Below are positions 26,424 through 34,996 of a DNA stretch of 64,000 bases, piece after piece. The notes under the pieces are model-generated. The model was not told the DNA's origin and searched no databases. It saw nothing but the letters and a program-made list of their open reading frames with translations. The stretch spans positions 60,673-124,672 of the forward strand of contig CAZWDT010000001.1 in NCBI GenBank assembly GCA_964632755.1, given 5' to 3'. This stretch comes from JAFGMR01 sp964632755 (GTDB lineage Archaea > Halobacteriota > Methanosarcinia > Methanotrichales > Methanotrichaceae). Numbering within the stretch: position 1 is the stretch's first letter; the number at the start of each line of letters is the position of its first letter. The position numbers were made by a program, and so were the translations under genes.

Positions 26424-27356
26424 TCAGCCCTCCAGGAAGACCTCCACGACTCCTGCCATCTTCTCAGGGAACTGGTACATGAGATAATGTCCCCCAAAGG
26501 GAATGCGAACCAGCCAGGAGTCGGGGATCTCCTCCACCAGTTCGAGGGAGTGCTCCGGCGGTATGATCCCATCCTCCATTCCTGTGATCACGAGGGTTGG
26601 ATCCATCAGATGATCGAGGCGCTCGCAGCTTCCGCCCCAACTCTCCATGGCAAAAGCTTGCGCTTCCATCATGTCCTCAGTTGGCGTCGTAATCGGAATA
26701 GGCAGCCTTGAGAAGATATCGGGATGAGTATCCGTCCAGTTGAGGGGAAGGAGAAGGGGGATCAGAAACGAGCTGCGCCCCTCGCTGGAGCTGTTGGTAT
26801 CCGTCAATACTGGCCATACATCGGGTGGGATATCGCTTCCTCCGCTGCAGCCCGTGCCGTAGAGGATGAGCTTGTCCACCTTTTCAGGATGGCTCAAGGC
26901 AAGCTCCTGGGCGACGAATCCGCCCATAGACCAGCCGAGGATGTGGGCGCTGGAGATGCCCAAGACGTCCATCAGGCCTGCAACGTCTTCGGCCATCATC
27001 TCTATGGTCAAGTTTCCGCCTGGATTGCAGCTAAATCCCATGCCCCTGTTGTCCATGACTATGACTCGATATTGCTCTGAGAGCTTGTACAGCAGAATGG
27101 GATCCCAAGTATCCATAGTGACCCGATACCCAGTGATCAATATGATCGGGGGGCCCTGGCCGAAAGACTTGTAGGCGATGCTGACATCCCCCACCTGGGC
27201 GGTCTGGATATCGCTCCAGTTGATCGGGGCGTCCATCTGCAGAGGAAGCGCTGCCACCAGCTCGTGGAGATCGTCTGCCAAGACGGTTGATAGCAGGAGA
27301 AGAAGGACCAAAACCGCTCTTTCAATCCGTATCATGTGAATCATCTCGATAGGCAT
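26424..27356 (-). CDS. Secreted alpha/beta hydrolase
   Basis: 310 residues. A hydrophobic leader at about residues 12-27 (AVLVLLLLLSTVLADD) looks like a signal peptide. The fold is intact: oxyanion region around ILITGYRVTMDTW, nucleophile elbow GWSMGG (Ser143), acidic residue in GMEDGIIPP, and catalytic His in FGGHYLMY. It is close to the general proline iminopeptidase/haloperoxidase-like branch, so the substrate is open. Several NxS/T sites are compatible with surface glycosylation. It stands alone, followed by a hairpin terminator. Internal ATG codons at positions 5 and 8 are alternative starts. Confidence 0.8.
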   Translation of the reverse strand: MPIEMIHMIRIERAVLVLLLLLSTVLADDLHELVAALPLQMDAPINWSDIQTAQVGDVSIAYKSFGQGPPIILITGYRVTMDTWDPILLYKLSEQYRVIVMDNRGMGFSCNPGGNLTIEMMAEDVAGLMDVLGISSAHILGWSMGGFVAQELALSHPEKVDKLILYGTGCSGGSDIPPDVWPVLTDTNSSSEGRSSFLIPLLLPLNWTDTHPDIFSRLPIPITTPTEDMMEAQAFAMESWGGSCERLDHLMDPTLVITGMEDGIIPPEHSLELVEEIPDSWLVRIPFGGHYLMYQFPEKMAGVVEVFLEG

Positions 27357-27546
27357 AGCTCAAAGAAAATATATATGTCCTTCCGACCGGTGAGGCCTGG
27401 GACTCCCTGTAGACCACGATAGCGAGAGATCATAGACGATTCAATGCTTCCTGCAATCATTCAAGGGGACCATTTCGGCACAAAGGCAGAGCAACGCCGG
27501 ACCCTGCGAGAAATTGGCTACAATGATCCAACCGAAGTAGGATCAA

Positions 27547-27620
27547 GCCTCGGGCGGGATTCGAACCCGCGGCCTCGTCCTTACCAAGGACGCGCTATGG
27601 CCGGGCTTAGCTACCGAGGC
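27547..27620 (-). tRNA. tRNA-Thr (anticodon GGT)
   Basis: On the minus strand GCCTCGG pairs with the 3' CCGAGGC. The D arm is GCTA/TAGC. The anticodon arm is CGTCC-TTGGTAA-GGACG with GGT in the loop, and the T arm is GCGGG-TTCGAAT-CCCGC. 74 bases, no encoded CCA and no intron. An A-rich AAAGTACAAAAGG stretch about 25-35 bases upstream may be its TATA box. Confidence 0.95.
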
Positions 27621-27698
27621 GCTACGTCGGCCACGATCTCTCCCCTTTTGTACTTTTCGGTACCTAGGCCATGCTGTAGAGTCCTCCAAGTGCCCGGA

Positions 27699-28160
27699 TC
27701 ATGAGAGGGATGAGTTCCCAGGGGAACCGGTTATCATATTGGGTGTGTTTCCCTGCACCATCCTGTACTGGGCGGCGAAGTTGTTCTGACCCTCCCCATA
27801 AATGAAGCGATAGAAGACGTCAACCAGGATCTCCTCCCCGGATGGGCGGATGATCAGCGTCTTGTCCGTTGGGCTTCCAATAAGGGTGGTCATCAAGGCA
27901 ATTGCCCCATCGGACAGGTCCGAGGACGAGTTGGGGCCGTAGACGTCGGCATAGGCCTCCCCCCACTGGCAGTCCTCCGGCTCGCAGACGCCCCAAGCCT
28001 GCACTGTCACATCGCCCCCCCTCGATCCGATAACCAGGGCAGCGAGGCCGTCGGAGCTTGAGTTGGCGTTCGTCCAGTGCCCCCAGAACTCGTCCAGGCC
28101 TGCCGAGGCTGTGCCGAAGGCCATAAAGATCAAGATCAAGATCAGGTTCATCAACCTCAT
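27699..28160 (-). CDS. Small secreted protein of unknown function
   Basis: 153 residues. Signal peptide at residues 1-20 (LILILIFMAFGTASA, likely cut after ASA). The mature part starts with FWGHWTNANSSS and contains VTVQAWGVCEPEDCQWGE, a short Trp/Cys motif I have seen in small extracytoplasmic domains of bacteria and archaea. The two cysteines (CEPEDC) may form a disulfide. Start ATG is close to an AT-rich upstream segment (28170-28215) that could hold the promoter. No functional claim is possible. Confidence 0.7.
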   Translation of the reverse strand: MRLMNLILILIFMAFGTASAGLDEFWGHWTNANSSSDGLAALVIGSRGGDVTVQAWGVCEPEDCQWGEAYADVYGPNSSSDLSDGAIALMTTLIGSPTDKTLIIRPSGEEILVDVFYRFIYGEGQNNFAAQYRMVQGNTPNMITGSPGNSSLS

Positions 28161-28293
28161 AGAGACAACCTCTGATGCATATGTGATTTACTGTATTAAC
28201 ATATTTATCATATATTACACCTGCGCATGAAAGGGGTGAGATGGTTGTCCGCCGGGCCAAGGCCTTTTCTCCTCGAAGGAGAGTATTTGCCTC

Positions 28294-29076
28294 ATGAGAC
28301 AGTTCGTGATAACCCCAGCCGCAGGCAAGCGATTGATCGGCAAAGCGCTTGCCACGCATCCGGCCATTGAATCGGCCCTCGAGTCGGGGACGATTGCGAT
28401 CATCGCGGGCACGACGAACGGCTATGTGGCAGAGGAGGTCCTTGCCCTGGTCGGGCAAGGCGACAGCTTCTCTCGAAGGGGATTCTTTCGCGGAGTCACC
28501 CTTCCGCCATCGATTGAGACGACCGAGAGCGGACGTCTGCGAGACGAGGACGGATTTCCCGGCGATGTGATCATCACAGACGGCGTCTGGAGGAGGGGGA
28601 AGACGATCTTCGATGTCGTCGACGAGATGAAAGAAGGCGACATAATACTGAAGGGGGCAAACGCCCTCGACCTTCTGCGCCGCCAGGCGGCGATATTGAT
28701 CGGCGACCAAAAAGCGGGAACGATTGGCAGATCGCTTCAGGCAGTCCTCGGACGCCGCGTGCGGCTGATGCTGCCAGTCGGTCTCGAAAAGCGCGTCTCA
28801 TGCGATCTTTACGAGATCGCGAATAGGATAAACGCCCCCGGCTACCGGGGAAAGCGCCTTTTGCCAGTCCCAGGAGAGGTCTTCACCGAGATCGAGGCGA
28901 TATTCCTCTTGACAGGAGCTTGCGCGGAGCTCTTTGCCGCAGGCGGCATCAACGGGGCAGAAGGCTCAGTATGGCTCCTTGCAAGCGGAAGCGAGGAGGA
29001 GTTGGATGCAGCCGAGAGGATCATAAGGTCGGCCTCTTCAGAGATCGGCATTGAGATAGCAAAGCGGAGGGATTAG
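28294..29076 (+). CDS. Conserved-looking protein of unknown function next to aroC
   Basis: 260 residues, soluble, no signal peptide. It begins RQFVITPAAGKRLIGKALA and has IIAGTTNGYVAEEVL, GDVIITDG, GDIILKGANAL and LLTGACAELFAAGGINGAEG. The alternating hydrophobic strands and Gly-rich turns suggest a Rossmann-like alpha/beta protein. I do not recognise the family. The stop lies 4 bases before aroC, so the two are probably co-transcribed; a metabolic role is plausible but not shown. Good coding character and GC match with neighbours argue it is real. Confidence 0.75.
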   Translation: MRQFVITPAAGKRLIGKALATHPAIESALESGTIAIIAGTTNGYVAEEVLALVGQGDSFSRRGFFRGVTLPPSIETTESGRLRDEDGFPGDVIITDGVWRRGKTIFDVVDEMKEGDIILKGANALDLLRRQAAILIGDQKAGTIGRSLQAVLGRRVRLMLPVGLEKRVSCDLYEIANRINAPGYRGKRLLPVPGEVFTEIEAIFLLTGACAELFAAGGINGAEGSVWLLASGSEEELDAAERIIRSASSEIGIEIAKRRD

Positions 29077-29080
29077 GCAG

Positions 29081-30196
29081 ATGCCTGGAAACAGCATAGG
29101 ATCGGCGTTTCGAGTAACAACCTGGGGAGAGTCGCACGGCCGAGGTGTGGGCGTTGTGATTGATGGCTGCCCTGCGGACCTCAGCCTCTCTTCCGAGGAC
29201 GTGCAAAAGGAGCTCGATCGACGCCGGCCCGGCCAGAGCAAGGCCTCGACCGCGAGGGACGAAGCCGACCGCGTTGAGATCCTATCCGGAATCTTCGATA
29301 ACAGGACGACTGGGTGCCCTATATCGATGCTCGTCTGGAACAAGGACGCCCAGAGCAAGTCCTACGAAGCCCTCCGAGACCGGCCCCGCCCGGGCCATGC
29401 GGATCTCGCCTACCAGCAGAAGTATGGGATCAGGGATCATCGCGGCGGAGGCAGGGCTTCTGCCAGGGAGACGGTCGGCCGCGTTGCCGCAGGCGCAGTC
29501 GCAAAGAAGATGCTCGCCCATTGGGGAGTCGATATACTCGGCTACGTTGCAGAGCTTGCGGGAATCGAGGCCGAGGTTCCCGATTGGCTCGATCGAGGAG
29601 AGATCGCTAAAGATGAGATATCCCGCCTGCGTGAATTGGTCGAGGCAAATCCCATTCGCTCTCCAGATAAGGCAGAGGAGATGCTCGAAGCCATAGAGAA
29701 GGCCAGGGGGGTGGGGGAGAGCGTAGGAGGGATCGTCCAGATAATTGCAGCCGGCGTTCCCCCAGGGCTTGGCGAGCCGGTCTTCTCCAAGCTCGACGCC
29801 GACCTTGCATCTGCCCTGATGTCCATAGGGGCGGTCAAGGCAGTTGAGATCGGGGCGGGAGTTGCAAGCGCCCGCCTGCGAGGAAGCGAGATGAACGACT
29901 CAATCCTCCCCGGCGCGAAAGGGCCCGCCTATGGGAGCAACCGCGCAGGCGGCATCCTCGGCGGCATATCGACGGGCGCGCCCATTCTCGCGAGGATCGC
30001 GGTCAAGCCCACCCCCTCGATCGCGCGTCCTCAGCGAACGGTCGATCTCAGAAGCGGAGAGGCCGTGGAGATAGAGATCAAGGGGCGGCACGACCCGGCG
30101 ATTCCGCCAAGGATCATTCCTGTCGCAGAGGCAATGGTTGCCCTCGTCCTCGCCGATCACTTCCTGAGGGACAGGGCCTCAAGGATCCGGGATTGA
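29081..30196 (+). CDS. aroC: Chorismate synthase
   Basis: 371 residues, the usual length. N-terminal MPGNSIGSAFRVTTWGESHG is the first chorismate synthase signature. DRPRPGHADLAY and GGGRASARETVGRVAAGAVA follow, and the C-terminal RHDPAIPPRIIPVAEAM is conserved. It converts EPSP to chorismate with reduced FMN, the last step of the shikimate pathway, in the cytoplasm. It follows the unknown gene at 28294 by 4 bases. Its 3' end faces the XRE gene. Confidence 0.97.
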   Translation: MPGNSIGSAFRVTTWGESHGRGVGVVIDGCPADLSLSSEDVQKELDRRRPGQSKASTARDEADRVEILSGIFDNRTTGCPISMLVWNKDAQSKSYEALRDRPRPGHADLAYQQKYGIRDHRGGGRASARETVGRVAAGAVAKKMLAHWGVDILGYVAELAGIEAEVPDWLDRGEIAKDEISRLRELVEANPIRSPDKAEEMLEAIEKARGVGESVGGIVQIIAAGVPPGLGEPVFSKLDADLASALMSIGAVKAVEIGAGVASARLRGSEMNDSILPGAKGPAYGSNRAGGILGGISTGAPILARIAVKPTPSIARPQRTVDLRSGEAVEIEIKGRHDPAIPPRIIPVAEAMVALVLADHFLRDRASRIRD

Positions 30197-30271
30197 GGGG
30201 GCAAAGGGATGCCTATCCCGTCCCACCCTGGAACCTGGAGAGCAGGGCATCCAGGATTTAGGGTTGAGGGC

Positions 30272-30487
30272 CTAGAGACGGTCCTCTTCCCCCATCTGGA
30301 AGACCTCATCGATGGTTGATCCAAGGGCAGAAGCCACCTTGAAGGCCAGCTTGAGCGAGGGATTGTACCGTCCCTTTTCGAGGAAGAGGATCGTCTCCCT
30401 TCTAACCCCGACGATAGCTGCAAGCTCCGCCTGGGTCAGATTCTGCCTGGCACGCAGCTCCTTGATACGAGTCTTCATGATAGCCAT
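30272..30487 (-). CDS. XRE/Cro-type helix-turn-helix regulator
   Basis: 71 residues from ATG 30487. RIKELRARQNLTQAELAAIVGV is the HTH, followed by RRETILFLEKGRYNPSLKLA, the family hallmark. A longer open frame to 30784 exists, but its first 99 residues are antisense-like and overlap the membrane gene; GGAGAT eight bases before ATG 30487 supports the short form. The start overlaps the stop of the DUF2178 gene (TGATG), so translation is coupled. This small regulator plus membrane protein is a recurring archaeal pair. It probably binds the palindromes at 30932-31020 upstream of the pair. Confidence 0.88.
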   Translation of the reverse strand: MAIMKTRIKELRARQNLTQAELAAIVGVRRETILFLEKGRYNPSLKLAFKVASALGSTIDEVFQMGEEDRL

Positions 30488-30855
30488 CAAACCAGATCTC
30501 CCTGCCGCAGGAGATGCCACTTTAAGATCGCGGCGCTTCCGGCCATCACGAGCACGATCAGCTCCAGTATTCCTTGGGACGAGAGAGAGAAGAGCCTCAG
30601 GAGATCCAGGAGCAAGAGGACGATCGAGAGCGAGAATGTGATGAGCCAGGAGTAGGCGATCCCATATGCAGCCAACTTGTCCGTTCGCTCGTCGCGATCG
30701 AGCCCTTCTCCGCTCCTCCACCCCCGCATCCAGGCGGCGGCGATCAATGCAACGCCCATGCTCAGAAGAACGGTCGAGTCCCAAAGGAGGAGCACGAGTC
30801 CAGCAAAGGCCAGAAGGGCCCCGATCGCAATCGGGATCTTATATTTTTTATTCAT
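30487..30855 (-). CDS. Small membrane protein, DUF2178-like
   Basis: 122 residues with four hydrophobic segments (about 7-25, 28-43, 67-89 and 94-112). RDERTDKLAAYGIAYSW between segments 2 and 3 is the pattern of DUF2178 proteins, usually encoded beside an XRE regulator. Function unknown; a membrane-bound partner or signal sensor for the regulator is possible. First gene of the two-gene operon, reading away from moeA. Confidence 0.75.
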   Translation of the reverse strand: MNKKYKIPIAIGALLAFAGLVLLLWDSTVLLSMGVALIAAAWMRGWRSGEGLDRDERTDKLAAYGIAYSWLITFSLSIVLLLLDLLRLFSLSSQGILELIVLVMAGSAAILKWHLLRQGDLV

Positions 30856-30931
30856 GATAGTCCCATCTTCCTGGCGCGATGTCCGCCTCCGATGTGTTTG
30901 TTACATGGTTCTAACATAAAGTATATCAATG

Positions 30932-31020
30932 TTTGGTATACATAACATAATGTTATATATGTATAATATGTTATATGTGACTGATAAATATTTTGTATAC
31001 ATGAAATGATGTTATATATA
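30932..31020. promoter_or_regulatory. Operator cluster between the XRE pair and moeA
   Basis: A very AT-rich segment. ATAACAT-A-ATGTTAT (30942-30956) is a perfect 7-bp inverted repeat. ATGTTATAT occurs at 30950, 30968 and 31009. Two 30-base imperfect direct repeats (30932-30961 and 30991-31020, about 25 of 30 identical) both carry GTATAC and GTTATATAT. It lies about 80 bases upstream of the DUF2178/XRE genes and about 60 bases upstream of moeA. Confidence 0.6.
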
Positions 31021-31084
31021 AAATGAAGTCATCCCCATCGGCCGTTCCTCAACGTTTATAGGGCAAGCAACTGAGGGAATGGGC

Positions 31085-32866
31085 ATGCCAAAGGAGTTTC
31101 ATCGCCTGATCAGCCTCGACGAGGCAAGATCCATGGCCTTGTCCGCCACCCCCCAGGCCCGAGAGGAGATGCTGCCGCTCGACGGGGCCTTGGGGCGGGT
31201 CCTCGCAAGAAGCGTTGACTCCTCTGTCGACGTTCCAGGTTTCGACCGGGCCGCCATGGACGGATATGCAGTCCGATGGCAGGATACGATGGGAGCAAGG
31301 GAGGACAGGACGATAGAGCTCCGGCTCGCAGGACAGGTGGCGATGGGCCGCATCGCGGAGGCATCGGTCGAGGATGGGACGGCAGTCATTGTTTCCACCG
31401 GATCGATGATGCCTGCAGGGGCAAACGCCGTCTTGATGGTCGAGTATGCCGAGCGAGATGAGAGCTTCATCCGATTGACGAGGCCGGTTGCCATGGGCGA
31501 GAACGTGCATCGGGCCGGGTCTGACATAGGATATGGCGAGGCCGTGCTCCTTGCAGGGACCAGGCTTACCCCTCGCGAGATCGGCGTCCTCGCTGCCATC
31601 GGCATAGAGGAGGTCCCTGTAAGAGCGCTACAAGTTGGAATCGCCTCTTCCGGCGACGAGCTTGTCCCCCCGGGCGAAGCCCTGGGCCCTGGCCAGGTCT
31701 ACGACATCAACACCCACAGCCTGGCTGCTGCTGTCAGGGAGTGCGGGGCAGCGGCGACGATCTATGGAATCCTTCCGGATAGAAAAGAGGAGATGGGAGA
31801 ACGCCTGGTGAAGATGGCGCGCGAGTGCGATCTTTCAATTGTGAGCGGCTCGACGTCTGCAGGCGTTGGGGATATGCTTTACGCCGTCATCGAGTCGCTC
31901 GGAGAGATCATCTTCCACGGAATCAACCTGAAGCCGGGAAAGCCCACCATCCTAGGCGCGCTCTTCGAAAAGCCCGTCTTCGGCCTGCCAGGCTATCCCA
32001 CAAGCGCGCTTACCGTCTTTTCCCAGGTGGTGGAGCCTGCCATTCGTCTGAGGCTTGGCCTCTTGGAGGAGGGGCGTCGCATCGAGGGCAGGCTTGCGCG
32101 CCCCGTCCGATCCGAAGGACGCCACCAGATGCTTGCCGTTTGCCTCTCAAGGGGGCTCGTCTACCCCGTTGACAAGGGAAGCGGCTCGATCACCACCCTT
32201 GCGAGCGCTGACGGCGCAATAGAGCTTGCCCCGGAGATCGAGTACATGGATCGAGGCGACCTCGTTGTGGTACACGCCCTAGGCGAGTACAGGGAGCCCC
32301 ACCTCGTAGTCGCAGGGGAGAGCTGCCCAGGCCTGGATGCCGTGCTTCGCCACCTGCCGTACCCTGCAAGGATGATCTCGAATGGGACGAGGCTTGGGAT
32401 CATGGCCCTAAAGGACGGCGTTGCCGACATCGCCTGCATCATGGGCGATCAAAAGGCCGGTCCATTCACGATCCCCGGCTACTCCAGGGAGATCGGGATG
32501 ATATCGAAGGACGAGAGCCTGCTAGATCCCTCGAACCTCGAAGGAGTCAGGGTTGCTGGATGGGCGAGGGAGTCTGGCATGGCAGAGCTCCTGGGAAATG
32601 CTTTGGGGAAGAGCGGCGCCATGCTCGTTGGACGCGCCAGATCCCACTCCGCCGTCTGCGCAGCAGTTGCCTCCGGAAGGGTCGAGGCCGGGTTTGCGGC
32701 AAGGGCCGCAGCTGTTGAGAGGGGGCTTGCCTTCCGGGCCCTGATGAGGGACCGTATAAGCTTTGCAGTATGCCCAACTCGAGCGGATTCAAGGGGAGTT
32801 GCGAGCTTCAAGGAGGCCTTGGAGGAGGCCCTCCTTCCCCCTGGGATGGAGAGGGACTCGGAATGA
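31085..32866 (+). CDS. moeA: Molybdopterin molybdenumtransferase MoeA fused to a PBP-like domain
   Basis: 593 residues from ATG 31085; ATG 31079 is also possible. GTTTATAGGG at 31052-31061 is at TATA distance, so the mRNA may be leaderless. The first 400 residues are MoeA: FDRAAMDGYAVR, VSTGSMMPAGANAV, SSGDELVPPG, SGSTSAGVGDM and FGLPGYPTSAL. From about residue 405 a periplasmic-binding-protein-like domain follows (HLVVAGESCPGLDAVL, GVADIACIMGD, VAGWARESGMAELL), an architecture known in archaea. It inserts molybdate or tungstate into adenylylated molybdopterin. The last 59 bases overlap the end of priL on the other strand. Confidence 0.92.
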   Translation: MPKEFHRLISLDEARSMALSATPQAREEMLPLDGALGRVLARSVDSSVDVPGFDRAAMDGYAVRWQDTMGAREDRTIELRLAGQVAMGRIAEASVEDGTAVIVSTGSMMPAGANAVLMVEYAERDESFIRLTRPVAMGENVHRAGSDIGYGEAVLLAGTRLTPREIGVLAAIGIEEVPVRALQVGIASSGDELVPPGEALGPGQVYDINTHSLAAAVRECGAAATIYGILPDRKEEMGERLVKMARECDLSIVSGSTSAGVGDMLYAVIESLGEIIFHGINLKPGKPTILGALFEKPVFGLPGYPTSALTVFSQVVEPAIRLRLGLLEEGRRIEGRLARPVRSEGRHQMLAVCLSRGLVYPVDKGSGSITTLASADGAIELAPEIEYMDRGDLVVVHALGEYREPHLVVAGESCPGLDAVLRHLPYPARMISNGTRLGIMALKDGVADIACIMGDQKAGPFTIPGYSREIGMISKDESLLDPSNLEGVRVAGWARESGMAELLGNALGKSGAMLVGRARSHSAVCAAVASGRVEAGFAARAAAVERGLAFRALMRDRISFAVCPTRADSRGVASFKEALEEALLPPGMERDSE

Positions 32867-33836
32867 TCCTCGACCTCCCCTTCTTTCGATAATAGCTGAG
32901 CGGGTGGGTTACGCGACGGCAGAGATCGTCCTCGCCTGGACAGTTCCCATAGGTCGCCATGGTGGCGCATGAGGGCGGCTTATATCGCGTGCCGCTCGAT
33001 CCCGCGATATGCTCCACCTGATAGCGGGTGCGCTCGCAATCGAAGTCGGGGCTCGTATTGAAGACCGCCATCACCCCCTCCACGCTCATGCCGATCTGGA
33101 GCAGGAAGCTCGTCAGGGCGAAACGGGCCGTATGGGCGAGGTTGACGCCTGCTGCGACCTGGTCCAGCATGGCCCTGATGCATGGGGGAAAAGCGCCCTC
33201 CTGGACCGCTCCAAGGTCTGCCCGATCTCTGGAGAGGGCCGCCTGCAGCTCAAGGCGAATGGGGACAAGAAGCTCCTCGATTCCGGCGCAGATCTCGGGG
33301 CTCACGGGAAGCGGCAGACCCTTCTGGACCCTATCCCTCGCGAGCTCCTCCATGAGACGCAAGAGCTCCCCCGAGGTGACCGATAGGAATCCACCCTTCA
33401 GAGAGCGATTGACCAGCTTCCACTTGGAGCTATGCATGCGGCTTGCGGCTGGAAGGTACTGTGAGAAGTGCAATCGAATGAGATCCCCAGTTCGCGATGG
33501 CGAGAGGCCAAGGTCGCGGGCAAGGTCGAGAAGGTCCCCTTCCTTGGCCATCCTCCTCCCTGCTAATTTGGCCTCGGCAAGGGCGTAGCGCCGTATGAGG
33601 AGGTCGTCGCCCAGGCAGGAGACCATCACCCGAGCGAATGGGTAGGAGAAGAGTTCCACCTGTGAGTTGTTGTACTCTGGGAGTATACCCTCCGCCAAGG
33701 CGCCGAGGAGGCGCATGGCCGCGCGCCGACGCACGGGAAGAAAGGCCCGCCTCTCAAGAAGATCCTCGATCGTATAGCCGGCCTTCCTTACCTCTTCCGC
33801 CGCCTCCCGCGTGAATGGATAATCCGCAGCATTCAT
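32808..33836 (-). CDS. priL: DNA primase large subunit PriL
   Basis: 342 residues. The N-terminal half is helical; the C-terminal half has the iron-sulfur domain with cysteines in FPPCIRAML, PPSCATMATYGNC and DLC, plus THPLSYY, as in archaeal/eukaryotic large primase subunits. It works with PriS (not in this window) to make replication primers. Its start overlaps the pcn stop by 4 bases. The last ~18 residues (Pro/Ser/Gly-rich) are encoded antisense to the moeA end and look unlike the family. Confidence 0.9.
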   Translation of the reverse strand: MNAADYPFTREAAEEVRKAGYTIEDLLERRAFLPVRRRAAMRLLGALAEGILPEYNNSQVELFSYPFARVMVSCLGDDLLIRRYALAEAKLAGRRMAKEGDLLDLARDLGLSPSRTGDLIRLHFSQYLPAASRMHSSKWKLVNRSLKGGFLSVTSGELLRLMEELARDRVQKGLPLPVSPEICAGIEELLVPIRLELQAALSRDRADLGAVQEGAFPPCIRAMLDQVAAGVNLAHTARFALTSFLLQIGMSVEGVMAVFNTSPDFDCERTRYQVEHIAGSSGTRYKPPSCATMATYGNCPGEDDLCRRVTHPLSYYRKKGRSRIIPSPSPSQGEGGPPPRPP

Positions 33837-34564
33837 TCCTGCTCGATGCGGGGAGCCAGGAGATAGTTCACCTCCACCGGTCCGATATGGAAGCCAATTC
33901 GCAGTGGATAGTCGACGCCCATTTCCAAAGTCACCTGAGGGGCCTTGCCTATGGATTTGCTCATATCCGACAGGTAGTCAAGCGAGAAGAGGGATCTTGC
34001 CTCCCCTGGCTTGAGGCCTAGGAGCTCGTTGCTGGGGATCCTCAGCTTGAGCGAGTCTATATCCCCCTTGGCCTCCATGAAGAATTGATCGTCTTGCACC
34101 CCAAGTATAACGTGATCGCTCACCTTCTCCGATGCCTTGACAGCCCTCCTCAGCTCGCTCCCGCTCAGAGTCACATGAGCTGGAAGGTCCAGCTCCGGTA
34201 TGCGCGGCTCCTTCCTGATGGCACTAGGATCGATCAGGCTGAGGGTATACGAAAGGGAACCCACGCCGATCTTGAGCTTATGCTGTTCCTCGTCCAGCTC
34301 CAACAACACCTTCTCTCCCCTGTCGGCCATGCTCAGGAGGTCGCTCAAGCGGACCAGATCTACTCCAATCTCCCCGGGGGTGGATTTGAATAACTCAAAT
34401 GCGGCTGCATCCAGCTTCAAAGAGACCATGGCAACGTTTGCCGGGTCGACTGCCTTGAGCTCAATGCCGTTCTCGGTTATGGAGAACTTGACCTCATCCA
34501 CCAGAGACGAGACTGCCTCTATCGCATCGCGCAGCGTTTCCGCGTTAATTACAGCCTTAAACAT
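33833..34564 (-). CDS. pcn: DNA polymerase sliding clamp PCNA
   Basis: 243 residues, normal size. MFKAVINAETLRDAIEAVSSLVDE, ENGIELKAVDPANVAMV, and the C-terminal FSLDYLSDMSKSI and LAPRIEQE ends are typical of archaeal PCNA. It forms the trimeric ring that holds polymerase, FEN1 and ligase. GGGAGG lies close before the ATG. An AT-rich palindrome upstream suggests its own promoter in addition to readthrough from tfs. Confidence 0.97.
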   Translation of the reverse strand: MFKAVINAETLRDAIEAVSSLVDEVKFSITENGIELKAVDPANVAMVSLKLDAAAFELFKSTPGEIGVDLVRLSDLLSMADRGEKVLLELDEEQHKLKIGVGSLSYTLSLIDPSAIRKEPRIPELDLPAHVTLSGSELRRAVKASEKVSDHVILGVQDDQFFMEAKGDIDSLKLRIPSNELLGLKPGEARSLFSLDYLSDMSKSIGKAPQVTLEMGVDYPLRIGFHIGPVEVNYLLAPRIEQE

Positions 34565-34591
34565 CCTCGCGCCTCCCTTGTGAAAGGAATT

Positions 34592-34606
34592 CTATATTAA
34601 ATATAG
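34592..34606 (-). promoter_or_regulatory. Palindromic TATA-like element before pcn
   Basis: CTATATTAAATATAG is a perfect 7-bp palindrome with one central base, placed 28-42 bases before the PCNA start and inside the 49-base gap after tfs. It can serve as a TATA box, and its symmetry could also bind a regulator. Confidence 0.5.
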
Positions 34607-34613
34607 TTTATCC

Positions 34614-34949
34614 TTAGTCATACTCTCTCCAGGTATTGCCGCACTTTGTGCACCTGAAGAAGCGTACCTCGCTCTCGTCGGCAGACCTGAGCTGGCGAAG
34701 CCACCAGTAGGCAGTATCGTTGTCGCATTCTGGACACCTCATCCTCGTGGTAGGCAGGCCCATCGACTCCTCCTCAAGGACGGGAATGACGCGATCCAGC
34801 TGCTCCGTTCGGCTCACAAGCGACCCTTCGCCAATGGATCTCTTCATCTTATGGCCGCACTTTCTGCAGACCATCATCCCCTCTCTGGGGATCATCATGC
34901 TCTTGCATTCGGGACAAAATTCCATCTCTGGAGAGTACTCACTCGTCAT
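34614..34949 (-). CDS. tfs: Transcription factor S (TFIIS/RPB9-like)
   Basis: 111 residues from the first ATG; the family usually begins at MEFCPEC, i.e. ATG 34925 (103 residues). The N-terminal zinc site is CPEC...CRKC. The C-terminal TFIIS zinc ribbon has CPEC, the acidic DE pair in RSADESEVRFFRC that triggers RNA cleavage by RNA polymerase, and CTKCGNTW. It rescues backtracked polymerase. First gene of tfs-pcn-priL. Confidence 0.93.
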   Translation of the reverse strand: MTSEYSPEMEFCPECKSMMIPREGMMVCRKCGHKMKRSIGEGSLVSRTEQLDRVIPVLEEESMGLPTTRMRCPECDNDTAYWWLRQLRSADESEVRFFRCTKCGNTWREYD

Positions 34950-34996
34950 ATTAAAGTTTACGTGGCCCCCATTGGCAATCCTACGCTACGATTAGG

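Noticed and set aside
30488..30784. N-terminal extension of the XRE regulator frame
   Set aside because: It overlaps the DUF2178 gene in another frame, has no family similarity, and a good ribosome binding site precedes the internal ATG at 30487.
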